From Saprospirales bacterium GYS_P2D (GTDB lineage: Bacteria > Bacteroidota > Bacteroidia > Chitinophagales > Saprospiraceae), in contig WUUP01000011.1 in assembly GCA_009833045.1 (NCBI GenBank), positions 1 through 64,000 of the forward strand: a stretch of DNA of 64,000 bases. Reading direction: 5' to 3'. How positions within the stretch are numbered: the stretch's first letter is position 1; each line of letters starts with the position of its first letter. Below the pieces are notes generated by a model. It saw only the letters and a program-made list of their open reading frames with translations. It was not told where the DNA came from and ran no database searches. The position numbers were made by a program, and so were the translations under genes. Below, piece after piece: positions 43,501 through 51,953 of this stretch.

Positions 43501-46375
43501 ACCCAGCCCAGCAGATGGGATATTAGATCCTGATGAGGATTTATTGATCAGGTTCAATGAGTCTATCGATATCGGGACCGTGTCAGATTTCAATATTGAT
43601 GTCCGTGGCGTGCTCAATGGTACGCCTCTTCGAAATCAAGAAAGCTTAGCTTTTGATGGACAAGATGATTACGGAGAGATCCCAGAATATCAACTCCAGA
43701 AGCGTTCTTTCACATTCGAGACATGGGTTAAGCGGTATACCTTTGGTGAGCAGGTAATAATCTCTCAAGGGCAGTCTGCTCAAGATCTGATGGCTTTTGG
43801 ATTTGCGGCTGGTGATCAGCTTTTTTTACAGCTGGGTAGTATCACTGCACAGTCTGATATGTCGATCAGCGATACAGATTGGCATCATGTCGCTGTCTCG
43901 TATGATCGGGAGAGCGAGAGGGTTTCATTCTATATAGACAATCAGTTGAGCGGAGCACGTTCTTCCTTCGTCACAGACTATACGGCGGATGGCGCTCTAT
44001 TTGTGGGCAGGACAGCAGCAGATCTGATCCCAAAACTTGGAGGCCAGTTAAGTGAATTGCGCCTATGGAGTATATCTCGAACTTTAAGTGAGATAGCTCC
44101 CCGTTCTGGTATTATTTTGAGTGGTCGAGAGGAGGGCCTTGTCGGCAATTGGTCTCTGTCAGAGGCCATAGGGAGCCGGGCTGATGATAAGGTACGATCT
44201 CGTCATATGCAGATTTTTGGAGCCACATGGGCGATAGCACCTGAGAGTCACTCTTTTGAATTTTCAGGTAATAATTATCTCAAAGCCAGCAATACAGGAT
44301 CACTTTCTATTTCTGATGAAGCAGATTTAACTTTCGAGGGATGGATCAAGACTGATCGAACGAAGCGGATGACAATTCTGTCTAATGGTATCCCCTCTGC
44401 TGACCATCCTTTTTTCTGGCATATCGGATTGAATAGTTTGGGTCAGTTAGAGGTATTAAATAATGATACGGGAGTATATTCTTCCACTTTGCTCAATGAT
44501 AATGATTGGCATCATTTTGCCATAGTCATAGAGCGCACGAGGGCCGTGACGCTGTATATAGATGGACAGGTAGAGAGGACTGCTAATGCTGCTGACTTTG
44601 GTAGTTTTGGCGGCCCAGCCTTTTACGTCGGAGCATCTGGATTTTTTATATCTGGAGTTGAGACGATCGATGATGAATTTGACGGAGCGATAGATGACAT
44701 TCGTATTTGGAATGTAGCTCGCCAAGCGGATCAAATAAAGAGAGATTTCAATAATCAACTTTTAGGAGATGAGCCAGGCTTGATGGCTTATTATCCATTT
44801 GACGAGTATACACTTGACTTAGGAGTATATAGCTTGACGCAAAGTCTAAATGATGCTGCTGAGGAAGGTTATGATCTCTCGGCTGTCAGAGGTGGAGCAT
44901 TCAGTACTAATAGCCCAAAAATTAGGCTACCAAGGCCTGTAGAAAAAGTAAACTTCAATTTTTCTATCAATGAAGATGAAATCTACATCGAGCCCACGGA
45001 TGAGGCAGCGAGATTAGAAAATATAACTCTCGATATCACTGTCAAAGGCATACGAGATCGGGCTGGCAACTTCATGGAATCACCAGAGACCTGGATAGCA
45101 TACATCGATCAAAATCAGACATTTTGGGAGACAGAATATTACCAATTTGATAAGGCGTTTGAAGAAAGTTTATCATTCAACGCAGTGATACAAAATACTG
45201 GAGGGCGACAGGAGCAGTATACCATTTCCAATATCCCAGCATGGATGACGGTGAGCCCGACAGCAGGGATCATCCAGCCCAATAGTGAGGTGATCATAGA
45301 AGTCAGTATTGATCCATTACTGAATATTGGTAAATATGAACAAGACCTCTATGTATCAACAGAGAGCTTTGGGTATAACGAGAGATTACTGATTGACTTG
45401 AATGTATTAGCGGATCCTCCGGAGTGGTCGGTAGACTACACCCACTATTCTTACAGTATGAGTTTGATCGGAGAGTTGTTCATAAATGATATCATCAGTG
45501 CTGATGAGTCTGATATGGTGAGTGTATGGGTCGGAGAAGAGATCCGAGGCGTAGCCCCTGTATCCTATGATCCAGCCAGTGGTAAGCATCTGGTATTCAT
45601 GAGTATCATGAGCAACGAACCCTTCGGAGATACCTTAGTATTCAGAGCGTGGGATGCAAGTCTGGGAAGAGTCTTGACAGACGTCTCACCTTATGAAATG
45701 TTGTTCGCGAGCAATGATGTCAAAGGCTCTAAAGGCTTCCCAATACCTGTCAAGGCGAAACTCTTGACCCAATTAGAGTATATCTTGTATCCCGGGTGGA
45801 ATTGGATTTCTTTTCCAATATTTTCTGACCACTTAGACGATATCGATCATATACTTCAGGATCTATCTCCTCATGATGGGGACGAAGTCAAAAGTCAAAC
45901 AGCCTTTCAGGTCCACTATGATGAGTGGATGGGGGATTTGAGCGGATTTGATACCGACCGAGGTTTCAAAATCAAAGTCGCTGAGCGTGATACTTTTAGC
46001 TATGAGGGGATTTTTAATAATCCTACAAATGAACCCATCACTATCAAAGCAGGGTGGAACTGGATAGGATTCAAAAGTCTGACGACTATGAATATTGAGA
46101 CCGCTTTAGCTTCATTAGATCCGCAGACAGGCGATCTTATCAAAGGGAAAAATGGTTTTGCCATATACGATGAGTTATTCGGATGGGGAGGCAATTTAAA
46201 GACCCTCGAGCCTCTACAGTCATACATGCTTCAGTATCATAAGGATGACTTACTGATCTATCCGAATAGTAGTCCTCTTGGAAATGCAGTGCCCATAGCC
46301 GATCTAAAGGAACAGATCGACCAGTATATCCAGCAATCAATGAATGGTTTTCTTATTTCAAATACTAATAATTAG
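37568..46375 (+). CDS. Giant secreted LamG/FN3 multidomain protein
   Basis: The 2,935-residue product has a signal peptide (about 1-19). FN3-like modules lie at about 190-590 and a first LamG-like domain at about 630-810, with VESWIKPDD and DWVHVAGS. A carboxypeptidase-regulatory-like stretch (about 890-1080) and a long middle of no known family (about 1080-1900) follow. A second LamG lies at about 2025-2200 and a third at about 2225-2400 (DWHHVAVSYD, DWHHFAIVIE). Next come an Ig-like segment (about 2540-2600), a domain shared with the next gene (about 2615-2735), and two tandem GWNWI repeats (about 2738-2910). The canonical T9SS YPNP-type domain is absent, so export or anchoring is uncertain. 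Adhesion or glycan binding is inferred. Confidence 0.88.
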   Translation: MIRFYLLFCGIHLALFTTAQSYPVAFSDGITFTDVDMSAVIDDCAGTLTVDIKVLYEGNGAQGGFEDFEINIKRGDGSEESIFRMQRGFVGSGNYPPSFVGGRIGHIDVGNIYAYRLRYYIRSSSANNVSVLSINEATSDRHALRLVFDNLPADLFGQTYSVSLGGNNWYQVIDGNGSRRYSNSKTISVSQAGVESPSYSLSTVQDESCDHVKLTWVKPTTVAGCATKNYMEVYRRQGSSSGFQYLDSVRFDHGNSYHDTGASKGVDYEYQIRHAFYPNAFRADFAPFSSILSGRRLGRLAVPTDFSATDDDCMGQTVLSWSWPYSSTQLRDFLIQRREKGAQDWEDVGYPSKTATSYDDDSAIPNVIYEYRIFSRNVCSTPDLSLSSAVVEGMTPGDPIEPVVDSVVQINEGFEIHWTTPANDINTGYVIERTFPGGGSPFIIDEIPLAATSHIDTDVAECVTYTYRVKAISVCFPQGKGNNAGSGIITPDLSNSFSTDGQGFRASKGYYSDKVELQWLNQNESLTNTVKVFRRVLGSGEPFTLLTTLNGGSGIYNDQSANAGELYEYEIVAEGPCENTAVESNRVRSIGFRRKTGIINGNVSYEGGIAVENVKIIASDPSDVSFPSLKFELSDTAIVEHTAALELGAEIIVESWIKPDDLNQSFSIAQKEGSFDMEYNHGAAHFRFSVTTSTGVHEVSLHQDSIGNSDWVHVAGSLSDGQIQLLVDGVVKASNSVAVAVDIIDTEYPILIGLGLNGKIKEFRLWNVGKDSIRFAQDYSRFLAGNEAGLLVYLNAGEGRGDYAYDLSRSGPFFNKHHARLSDPQMWDLIDSPSTDQLSISAYTDQNGNYNMVIPYGGVGQNFVITPIYNIHQFDPSTKSVFIGDGNPIENGVDFTDISAFKVAGQVFFENTNCPSRDVFVKVDGEVVIENGIPVMTDATGFFEMDVPIGRHVITLEKNGHVFSSGRFPSDGTQDFQAPVSGIEFVDGTLRTVIGRVVGGTREEDKVPGLGRSKNNIGIANLTFDPSLTCGWIIDEENGITSPDTSLSTDSLTGEYRIELPPLEYNVLDVTIKNNSGIDLGPSQVLDLTNIVFGQTVVDTVFQEGTDNVVSIDEVSFHEQLDFIYRVGPSIDVTDVHGGPFIGDDEILFSHSSFGSDTIPVSSLSLLYPVFIQGATYKARISTFEEYVNLDSEIELIDRVPVTDGILTINNELSAGDQVQIDLSDDPIFNGDTVLTFIAGEANIAENITIPDYSFTKEFKIDLQVGAFSTSWEPIEGPVPPGGNSFYRAYIMGAKDIEQSDFATQGPDMVSYILRDPPGSQSSATRSIGTSVISVTSWEWNVGGDVSFNKGVYGGLEFQSGIGYIVPSKVKADINIGIEAQVAGSEGRSVTETMTNLSEWSTSDDPLLAGSESDLFIGSSRNYLFGSVTSLTVVPATVCGSSTSFTCFDVLDNGYRLAIEQSLSVAKGDVNTSFVFTRNKIETDEIPDLIRLRNEYLSNNPAYQSNLDIDHPCFGLNNDDPLFDEDTECPNTLSPTADPDRFQVEDLDGPSYTYTKPTPQSIDSVRIFNQQIRLWTEALKRDEQQKAQARNAVNYSYGGGGASFTNTSSTSSIVEEHTTIEFQITEKLTTLFGFSSGGVGFDNELAISLTEGRTQTNSDIIENNYDISYTISDDSEWDDFSFDVYPHSISGGPIFKTIAGRTSCPWEGPVYSKYYSPGTLLNPGTIQLEQPQISISPSVLYNVPQDATAVFTMTLTNNNTVGEGWEYATKLIPETNPNSLSVNVGSSDDLTRTWVIPAQSSITRDIFVEIGNAYAYEGLQVAMHSTCQFQQGLSEEEDIVDYAEFSVYFVPECTDIALSHPEDNWVLNSAFDNTLDIVVADYNINHLNLDHLSIQYKASNNNNWFELEKYYYDTTGMNDPEALQIDRSSPQSAYSWDVNQIPDGAYDLRALTDCTVASTTSPVYSGYMDRINPHAFGAPSPADGILDPDEDLLIRFNESIDIGTVSDFNIDVRGVLNGTPLRNQESLAFDGQDDYGEIPEYQLQKRSFTFETWVKRYTFGEQVIISQGQSAQDLMAFGFAAGDQLFLQLGSITAQSDMSISDTDWHHVAVSYDRESERVSFYIDNQLSGARSSFVTDYTADGALFVGRTAADLIPKLGGQLSELRLWSISRTLSEIAPRSGIILSGREEGLVGNWSLSEAIGSRADDKVRSRHMQIFGATWAIAPESHSFEFSGNNYLKASNTGSLSISDEADLTFEGWIKTDRTKRMTILSNGIPSADHPFFWHIGLNSLGQLEVLNNDTGVYSSTLLNDNDWHHFAIVIERTRAVTLYIDGQVERTANAADFGSFGGPAFYVGASGFFISGVETIDDEFDGAIDDIRIWNVARQADQIKRDFNNQLLGDEPGLMAYYPFDEYTLDLGVYSLTQSLNDAAEEGYDLSAVRGGAFSTNSPKIRLPRPVEKVNFNFSINEDEIYIEPTDEAARLENITLDITVKGIRDRAGNFMESPETWIAYIDQNQTFWETEYYQFDKAFEESLSFNAVIQNTGGRQEQYTISNIPAWMTVSPTAGIIQPNSEVIIEVSIDPLLNIGKYEQDLYVSTESFGYNERLLIDLNVLADPPEWSVDYTHYSYSMSLIGELFINDIISADESDMVSVWVGEEIRGVAPVSYDPASGKHLVFMSIMSNEPFGDTLVFRAWDASLGRVLTDVSPYEMLFASNDVKGSKGFPIPVKAKLLTQLEYILYPGWNWISFPIFSDHLDDIDHILQDLSPHDGDEVKSQTAFQVHYDEWMGDLSGFDTDRGFKIKVAERDTFSYEGIFNNPTNEPITIKAGWNWIGFKSLTTMNIETALASLDPQTGDLIKGKNGFAIYDELFGWGGNLKTLEPLQSYMLQYHKDDLLIYPNSSPLGNAVPIADLKEQIDQYIQQSMNGFLISNTNN

Positions 46376-46381
46376 ATCACG

Positions 46382-47293
46382 ATGAAGACGATAAGAATAA
46401 TGAAAATGGGACAGTTTTGGTCTATTGTGATGATTGCGTTTTGGGTGATCCCGATGGCCTCACTTGCTCAGGTCCCAGATTGGGAAGTTGATGCTGAGAA
46501 GTATCAAAATACCATGACGGGTATTTTCAATGTAAGTGCTGACTGTATTGATTCAGAAAATCCAAATGATATCATTGGAGTTTTTGATTTAGCTGGGAAT
46601 GTAAGAGGGGTCAAAAAGACAAACATAGGAATGAATGCATACATCACTATTTATGGCAATGTGGCTGGAGAGCAATTAGTATTCAAGGTATTTAGTGCTG
46701 AGGATAGAGCAGTGTACAATGTCCATGGCCAATCAATGATTCATTTTGACGGTGGCAGTATGGGCAGTCCTATTGATCCTGTTCAGCTGGTATTTGACCT
46801 GCCTGAGGATAAGATAGCGCATGAGGAAGCCCAAGAAATGAAATCTATCTCTCGAGATATCACTGTTTACAATACGACGCAGGTAGATCTTGAGAGTATA
46901 GGAGAAGGCATATGGAGTGTTTTCTCAGGCGAAGGAGGCGTCATAGCTGATGTAGACGAGGCTTTCACTACTTTATCAGGTGTTTTGGGTAGTTCTTACA
47001 CTTTGGCTTGGACTATCCCAGCAGCAGATTGCAATGGCCATTCTTTTGAATACCAGATTCTTTTTGCCAAAGAAGCTATCGATTGTCCATCGATCAGAGA
47101 GGTAGGTCAGAGTGTGATAGATCACCCAGATGGTATACAGGCTTTCAGGGCGGGGTCCATACTGCGGAGTGATGCTACGCTATCGGGTAGGTACTATGAA
47201 TTTTCCGCTGGTGCAGAGATAGATTTGCATCCAGGATTTGAGATTGAGTCTGGTCAACCTTTCTTAGCCAGTATCAGAGATTGTGCTGAATAA
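46382..47293 (+). CDS. Secreted protein sharing a domain with the giant protein, with 3-coathanger-like end
   Basis: The 303-residue product has a signal peptide (about 1-30, ending LAQ). Residues about 32-140 (PDWEVDAEKYQNTM, RGVKKTN, GEQLVFKVFSAED, GSPIDPVQLVF) match the giant protein at about 2615-2735 (PEWSVDYTHYSYSM, IRGVAPV, GDTLVFRAWDAS, GFPIPVKAKL). The last 45 residues (YYEFSAGAEIDLHPGFEIESGQPFLASI) fit the repeated FxAG-I-L-PGF-GS-F-A pattern of T9SS-exported 3-coathanger stack domains. It starts 6 bp after the giant gene, so the two are probably one operon and may form one surface complex. Confidence 0.82.
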   Translation: MKTIRIMKMGQFWSIVMIAFWVIPMASLAQVPDWEVDAEKYQNTMTGIFNVSADCIDSENPNDIIGVFDLAGNVRGVKKTNIGMNAYITIYGNVAGEQLVFKVFSAEDRAVYNVHGQSMIHFDGGSMGSPIDPVQLVFDLPEDKIAHEEAQEMKSISRDITVYNTTQVDLESIGEGIWSVFSGEGGVIADVDEAFTTLSGVLGSSYTLAWTIPAADCNGHSFEYQILFAKEAIDCPSIREVGQSVIDHPDGIQAFRAGSILRSDATLSGRYYEFSAGAEIDLHPGFEIESGQPFLASIRDCAE

Positions 47294-47371
47294 GAGTTTA
47301 TAAGACTAATCGAGTAGATACCTAGAAATCTGAGTTTCAGGATTTCTTCATATATTCTGTAGATTAGGTTC

Positions 47372-48397
47372 ATGAATAGAAGAAAAGCACTGTGGTGGCT
47401 ATCGGGATCTGCATCTATGCTCGTAGCCTGCCATACACAACCAAAAGTAATGGCTCAATCCCCTGAGCTCGCACAAAGGCTCATCAAGCCTAATCGACTA
47501 AAAAAAGGAGATACGATCGGCCTCATCGCTCCTGGCAGTGCTCTCAGTACTGCTAAACTGCACAAGTGTATTAATCAGCTGGAAAACTACGGATTCAAGG
47601 TGAAAAAAGGAAAGTATGTCGGTGACGAATATGGCTATCTGGCCTCTGAGGATAAAAATCGGCTGGACGATCTGAATGCGATGTATCGTGATGATGAGGT
47701 AGATGCCATCTGGTGTGCTCGAGGGGGCTATGGATGTACGAGGCTGTTGCCAAATATTGACTATGATCTTATCCGACATAATCCTAAGGCCCTCATTGGC
47801 TATAGCGATATCACGGCACTACATCAGGCAATCTATCAGTATGCTGGTGTAGTCGGCTATCATGGGCCCGTGGCATCGTCAGATTTTAATGACTATACGG
47901 TCGAGCAGTGGGAGGAGATACTCGTCAATCCTGTGGATCAACTAAGCCCGCAAAATCATGAAGACCATGAATTAAAGACTTTGGTCAAGGGTATGGGGGC
48001 CGGTGTAGTAATGGGAGGTAATCTTACACTGCTGGCCAGTATGTGTGGTACGCCCTATCAGTGCGATTTTACTGATAAAGTGGTGTTTTTAGAGGACATT
48101 GGCGAAAAGCCATATCGCATCGATCGTATGCTGACACAGCTCCGCCAATCCTGCCATCTGGATCAAGCAAGTGCGATAGTCTTAGGTATATTTTATGACT
48201 GTGAGGCCGATCCTGATGATAAGTCACTCAGTCTTGAAGAGTGCCTAGCTGATAGGATCGTCGCTCTCGGTGTGCCTACACTCAGTGGGGTATCCATAGG
48301 GCACATAGACCATCAGCTCACTGTGCCTGTAGGAATCCGTGCGGAGGTGGATGCAGATGCGCAGAGTTTTACCTTCTTAGAGGCGGCAGTGTCGTAG
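47372..48397 (+). CDS. LD-carboxypeptidase (peptidase S66 family)
   Basis: The 341-residue product begins with NRRKALWWLSGSASMLVAC, which combines a twin-Arg-like motif and a lipobox, so it is probably a lipoprotein exported in folded form. The S66 nucleophile is S145 in IGYSDIT, with the Glu/His region later (VFLEDIGEKPYRIDRML and VSIGHID). These enzymes cut L,D-peptide bonds in peptidoglycan stem peptides during wall recycling. The 13 bases TTCTGTAGATTAG lie 4 bp before its start (see findings). Confidence 0.9.
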   Translation: MNRRKALWWLSGSASMLVACHTQPKVMAQSPELAQRLIKPNRLKKGDTIGLIAPGSALSTAKLHKCINQLENYGFKVKKGKYVGDEYGYLASEDKNRLDDLNAMYRDDEVDAIWCARGGYGCTRLLPNIDYDLIRHNPKALIGYSDITALHQAIYQYAGVVGYHGPVASSDFNDYTVEQWEEILVNPVDQLSPQNHEDHELKTLVKGMGAGVVMGGNLTLLASMCGTPYQCDFTDKVVFLEDIGEKPYRIDRMLTQLRQSCHLDQASAIVLGIFYDCEADPDDKSLSLEECLADRIVALGVPTLSGVSIGHIDHQLTVPVGIRAEVDADAQSFTFLEAAVS

Positions 48398-48526
48398 ATA
48401 TAGTCAGCAATTAGCCATGTGCCATATTTATCAGCAAATTTGACGAACAGTCCGTAGCTTCCATTCATTAGTCTGCTGAGCTGGATCAAAAAAGCTTTTT
48501 ACATTAGCCGCTCATATCACTTATCG

Positions 48527-49414
48527 ATGAAACACTGGATAGCTGCTGCAAGACTGAGGACCCTACCGCTCGCCATGGCGAATATCATCATGGGTGGCGT
48601 ATTAGCTGCCTACTTTGCTGATTTTAGCTGGGGCTTATTCGGACTGACAGTTCTAACTGCTTTGGCTCTTCAGATACTTTCCAATTTTGCTAATGACTAT
48701 GGAGATCATATCCACGGTGCCGATCATATAAATAGAGAGGGGCCATCCAGAGCAGTACAGAGTGGGCAGATATCGGCATCGGCTATGAAGCGTGCTATGG
48801 TTATCACTGGTGTCATTGCTCTGGTCAGCGGACTCGCCTTGCTGCTCATATCTCCGCTCTCATGGATGGAGCGAGGAGTATTCGTAGGATTAGGGCTGGT
48901 GGCCATCTGGGCTGCGATCAATTATACCGCTGGGGACAATCCCTATGGCTATCGGGCTATGGGAGATGTCAGTGTGTTTTTGTTCTTTGGCGTATTAGCG
49001 GTGGTCGGAGGCTTTTATGTGATGACGGGTGTGTGGGAGTGGACGACGATACTGCCCGCTATATCTTGTGGAGTTTTCTCTATGGCTGTGCTCAATATCA
49101 ATAACATCCGTGATATCGACTCGGATGTCCAAGCTGGTAAACGATCTCTGGCTATCAAGCTGGGTCGGGACAATGCTGTGCGCTATCATCTCGGTCTATT
49201 GACAATAGGTGTCCTGTGCGCTATGCTATTTACCTATTTACATTTTCAGTCGCCTTGGCAGTGGCTCTTTATGCTGACTTTGCCTTTGTTTTTTATTAAT
49301 TATCGAGCAGTCCTGACTAAGACTCAGGCGATGGAGCTTGATCCTTATCTCAAGCAGATGGCGCTGAGTACACTTCTTTTCGTCGTCACGTTTTCGGTAG
49401 GATTGTTAGTTTGA
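48527..49414 (+). CDS. menA: 1,4-dihydroxy-2-naphthoate polyprenyltransferase
   Basis: The 295-residue product is a polytopic membrane protein with the two Asp-rich prenyl-diphosphate motifs of the UbiA family: NFANDYGDHIHGAD (about 62-75) and NNIRDIDSDVQAGKRSLAIKLG (about 192-213). It starts with the MenA-type WIAAARLRTLPL. It attaches the prenyl tail to DHNA in menaquinone synthesis, the quinone the respiratory genes here would use. The 129-bp gap before it has no clear gene. Confidence 0.93.
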   Translation: MKHWIAAARLRTLPLAMANIIMGGVLAAYFADFSWGLFGLTVLTALALQILSNFANDYGDHIHGADHINREGPSRAVQSGQISASAMKRAMVITGVIALVSGLALLLISPLSWMERGVFVGLGLVAIWAAINYTAGDNPYGYRAMGDVSVFLFFGVLAVVGGFYVMTGVWEWTTILPAISCGVFSMAVLNINNIRDIDSDVQAGKRSLAIKLGRDNAVRYHLGLLTIGVLCAMLFTYLHFQSPWQWLFMLTLPLFFINYRAVLTKTQAMELDPYLKQMALSTLLFVVTFSVGLLV

Positions 49415-49448
49415 TTGATAAGTAGCTGAATTTCTGTAGATTAGACGG

Positions 49449-51272
49449 ATGTTGCGCTATCTGACCCTACTGTTATTGACCATTGGCTACAGCCTATCTG
49501 CACAGGATAGATGTGGTGGTAGTCTTGGGCCCAATCTTTTTGATGAGGGAGATTTTGGTACTGGAGCGCAAGGTATCCTACTCGAGGATCCAGGCATCGC
49601 ACCCGGATACCAATACGTCACCTTTGGTCCCCCTAATGATGGTCAGTACCTTATCACTCGACATGTCAATACTTGGTCAATGGTCTGGGATACCTGGCTA
49701 CGTATACCTGACAATAGTAGTGATCCCAATGGCTATATGATGGTAGTCAATGCCTCTTTTGACCCGGGAATATTTTATGAAGAAATAGTCATGGATATCT
49801 GTGAGAATACCCAATTTGAATTCACCGCTGATATCATCAATATGATACGTACGGGAGTCAATGATCATAGCGACCCCAATGTGGCATTTTTGATCGATGA
49901 CGAGATCGTCATACAGACAGGGAATATCCCCAAAGATGAGCGCTGGCATACCTACTCGTATAGTTTCACCACAGAGCCAGGACAGACTTCTGTCAAGCTC
50001 ACTCTACAAAACAATGCACCAGGAGGTATTGGTAATGATCTGGCTCTGGATAATATCACCTTCAGAGCCTGTGGTCCGCCGAGCCAGATAGCGCTCAATA
50101 GTGATACGGTGGCATGTGCAGAGGATTTCCCATTGACCCTGACTGCCATAGTGGACGGCCTGTCGGCAGGTGATCAGTTTTATCAGTGGCAGATTCAGGG
50201 AGAGGAAGACGAGTGGATCGATATCAATGCAGGAGGTGATCAGACTATAGAGCACATTGATCAGACGCCCGGTCGATATAGCTATCGCTTTGGATTCGCT
50301 GGCTCAGAGGATAATTTTAACAATGAGAAATGTAGATTTTATTCCGAACCGATCAGTATCACCGTTCCACAGCGTGAGTATATGTACCAAGATACTATCT
50401 GCGGAGGTACAGGTATCATCATCGATGATCTGGAGATTACTCAGCCTGGTGTGTATACCGAAACATTAGTCTCGAGCTACGGCTGCGATAGTATCGTGAC
50501 CTATGTCATCGATACAGTACAGAGAGCGACAGTCAGTGCTACACTCTCTTCAGACGATCCGGGTTGCTTCGGTGGGATGGATGGGCTGATATCGGCAGCG
50601 GATGTGTCACAAGGCTATCCACCCTATCATCTCAACCTCAATGGCCAAGACTATGAAGGGTTGTCGGTTGATGTTTTGCCTGCCGGCGAATATCATGTGC
50701 AGGTGCAGGATCGATACGGTTGTTTTTATGAAGAGGACGTCTCTTTATTTGATCCAGACGAATTTAGGATAGATCTCGGAGATGACTTGATGATCCTATT
50801 AGGAGAGGAAGTGGAGATCGCCGCCATGGCTAATCAAGAAGTAGCCTCATTGAGTTTTGATATTGGCTCAGATACTACTGGTGCTCAGCTGACGATACTG
50901 CCTATCCAGAGCGGATTTTTATCAACGGAGGCAGTAAGTGCTGATGGCTGCAGCGCTGCTGACAGTATCTACATCAGCGTGGATACCGATGTCTCGATCT
51001 ATGTGCCTAATGCTTTCTCACCAAATGAGGATGGGCGTAATGATAAATTCAGGATCACCGCTGTAGGCAAAAGTCTGCAAATAGTCGAGACCCTACAGAT
51101 CTACAGTCGATGGGGCGAGCTGCTCGCCGATGTCACTGATATAGCCGGATGGGACGGTCGAGATAGCAGTGGTCGTCTGGTCCAACCAGGGGTCTATATG
51201 TATCGATTATCTGCGATTTTGATTAATGGGGAACGGATCGATCGTACAGGATCATTAACTTTGATTCACTAA
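49449..51272 (+). CDS. Secreted protein with gliding-motility-type (T9SS type B) C-terminal domain
   Basis: The 607-residue product has a signal peptide (about 1-18, ending LSAQ), a beta-rich region with a carbohydrate-binding-like part (about 20-210), Ig-like modules, an SprB-type repeat-like region (about 375-430), and the T9SS type B/CHU_C domain at the end (about 520-607). That domain has VPNAFSPNEDGRNDKF, YSRWGELLADV and GWDGR-S-GR-VQPGVYMYRL. It is likely a cell-surface or secreted adhesin. The same TTCTGTAGATTAG element lies 4 bp before its start. Confidence 0.88.
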   Translation: MLRYLTLLLLTIGYSLSAQDRCGGSLGPNLFDEGDFGTGAQGILLEDPGIAPGYQYVTFGPPNDGQYLITRHVNTWSMVWDTWLRIPDNSSDPNGYMMVVNASFDPGIFYEEIVMDICENTQFEFTADIINMIRTGVNDHSDPNVAFLIDDEIVIQTGNIPKDERWHTYSYSFTTEPGQTSVKLTLQNNAPGGIGNDLALDNITFRACGPPSQIALNSDTVACAEDFPLTLTAIVDGLSAGDQFYQWQIQGEEDEWIDINAGGDQTIEHIDQTPGRYSYRFGFAGSEDNFNNEKCRFYSEPISITVPQREYMYQDTICGGTGIIIDDLEITQPGVYTETLVSSYGCDSIVTYVIDTVQRATVSATLSSDDPGCFGGMDGLISAADVSQGYPPYHLNLNGQDYEGLSVDVLPAGEYHVQVQDRYGCFYEEDVSLFDPDEFRIDLGDDLMILLGEEVEIAAMANQEVASLSFDIGSDTTGAQLTILPIQSGFLSTEAVSADGCSAADSIYISVDTDVSIYVPNAFSPNEDGRNDKFRITAVGKSLQIVETLQIYSRWGELLADVTDIAGWDGRDSSGRLVQPGVYMYRLSAILINGERIDRTGSLTLIH

Positions 51273-51290
51273 AAAAATCATTACTGCTTC

Positions 51291-51863
51291 ATGTTCAAGA
51301 CTTATCTCGAGTTAGGATTCGACCATATATTAGATCTCAATGGGTATGATCATATCTTATTCATCATAGCTCTCTGCGCTGTCTATCACTATCGGCAGTG
51401 GAAGAATATCTTGATTTTGGTAACCGCATTCACTTTAGGTCATAGTGTAACTTTAGCACTCTCAGCTTTGAATATTGTAGTGTTTAAAGCGGAGATTATT
51501 GAGTTTTTGATCCCTCTTACGATTTTATTGACCGCTATATTCAATGTGTCCAAACGGCAAGTAGGCGAGGAGAAAGTCATGTTTAATTATGGATTAGCGC
51601 TCTTCTTTGGGTTCATTCATGGACTGGGATTTAGTAATTATTTCAAGGCCCTTTTGGGCAAAGAAGAAAGTATCCTTGGGCCTCTTTTAGCTTTTAATGT
51701 AGGCGTAGAGCTGGGTCAGATCATCATCGTCCTGCTGACTATGGCGATCGGATATGTCTTTATGACGGTGCTACGGACTAAGCAGCGAGACTGGACGCTA
51801 TTCATATCAGGAGCAGCGGCTGGCGTCGCTTTCATCCTTTTGATGGAGGCTAAATTCTGGTAA
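51291..51863 (+). CDS. HupE/UreJ-like membrane protein
   Basis: The 190-residue product has six hydrophobic helices and the HupE/UreJ-type signature GYDHILFIIALCAVY near the N-terminus, followed by TLGHSVTLALSAL and a FFGFIHGLGFSNYFK segment. Relatives are proposed nickel/cobalt or accessory transporters, but the Bacteroidota members are uncharacterised. It begins 18 bp after the previous gene. Confidence 0.85.
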   Translation: MFKTYLELGFDHILDLNGYDHILFIIALCAVYHYRQWKNILILVTAFTLGHSVTLALSALNIVVFKAEIIEFLIPLTILLTAIFNVSKRQVGEEKVMFNYGLALFFGFIHGLGFSNYFKALLGKEESILGPLLAFNVGVELGQIIIVLLTMAIGYVFMTVLRTKQRDWTLFISGAAAGVAFILLMEAKFW

Positions 51864-51953
51864 CAGGATTTTTTGAGATATCAGATAAGCGTTTATTGGC
51901 GTTAGGTAGTTATCATTGAGAGTTACATCTTATTGATCTTAAATACAACTGCT

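Noticed and set aside
38671-46340. Many minus-strand frames opposite the giant gene
   Set aside because: They are antisense frames of the LamG/FN3 coding sequence, lack motifs, and vary in phase.
47324-47347. Terminator after the small secreted-protein gene
   Set aside because: AGAAATCTGA/TCAGGATTTCT can pair with one bulge, but there is no real T run; kept only as a possible hairpin.
48398-48526. Possible remnant of a PhnB/VOC-like protein on the minus strand before menA
   Set aside because: Only about 25 residues (MNGSYGLFVKFADKYG and a few more) look protein-like; too short and too weakly matched to call a pseudogene.
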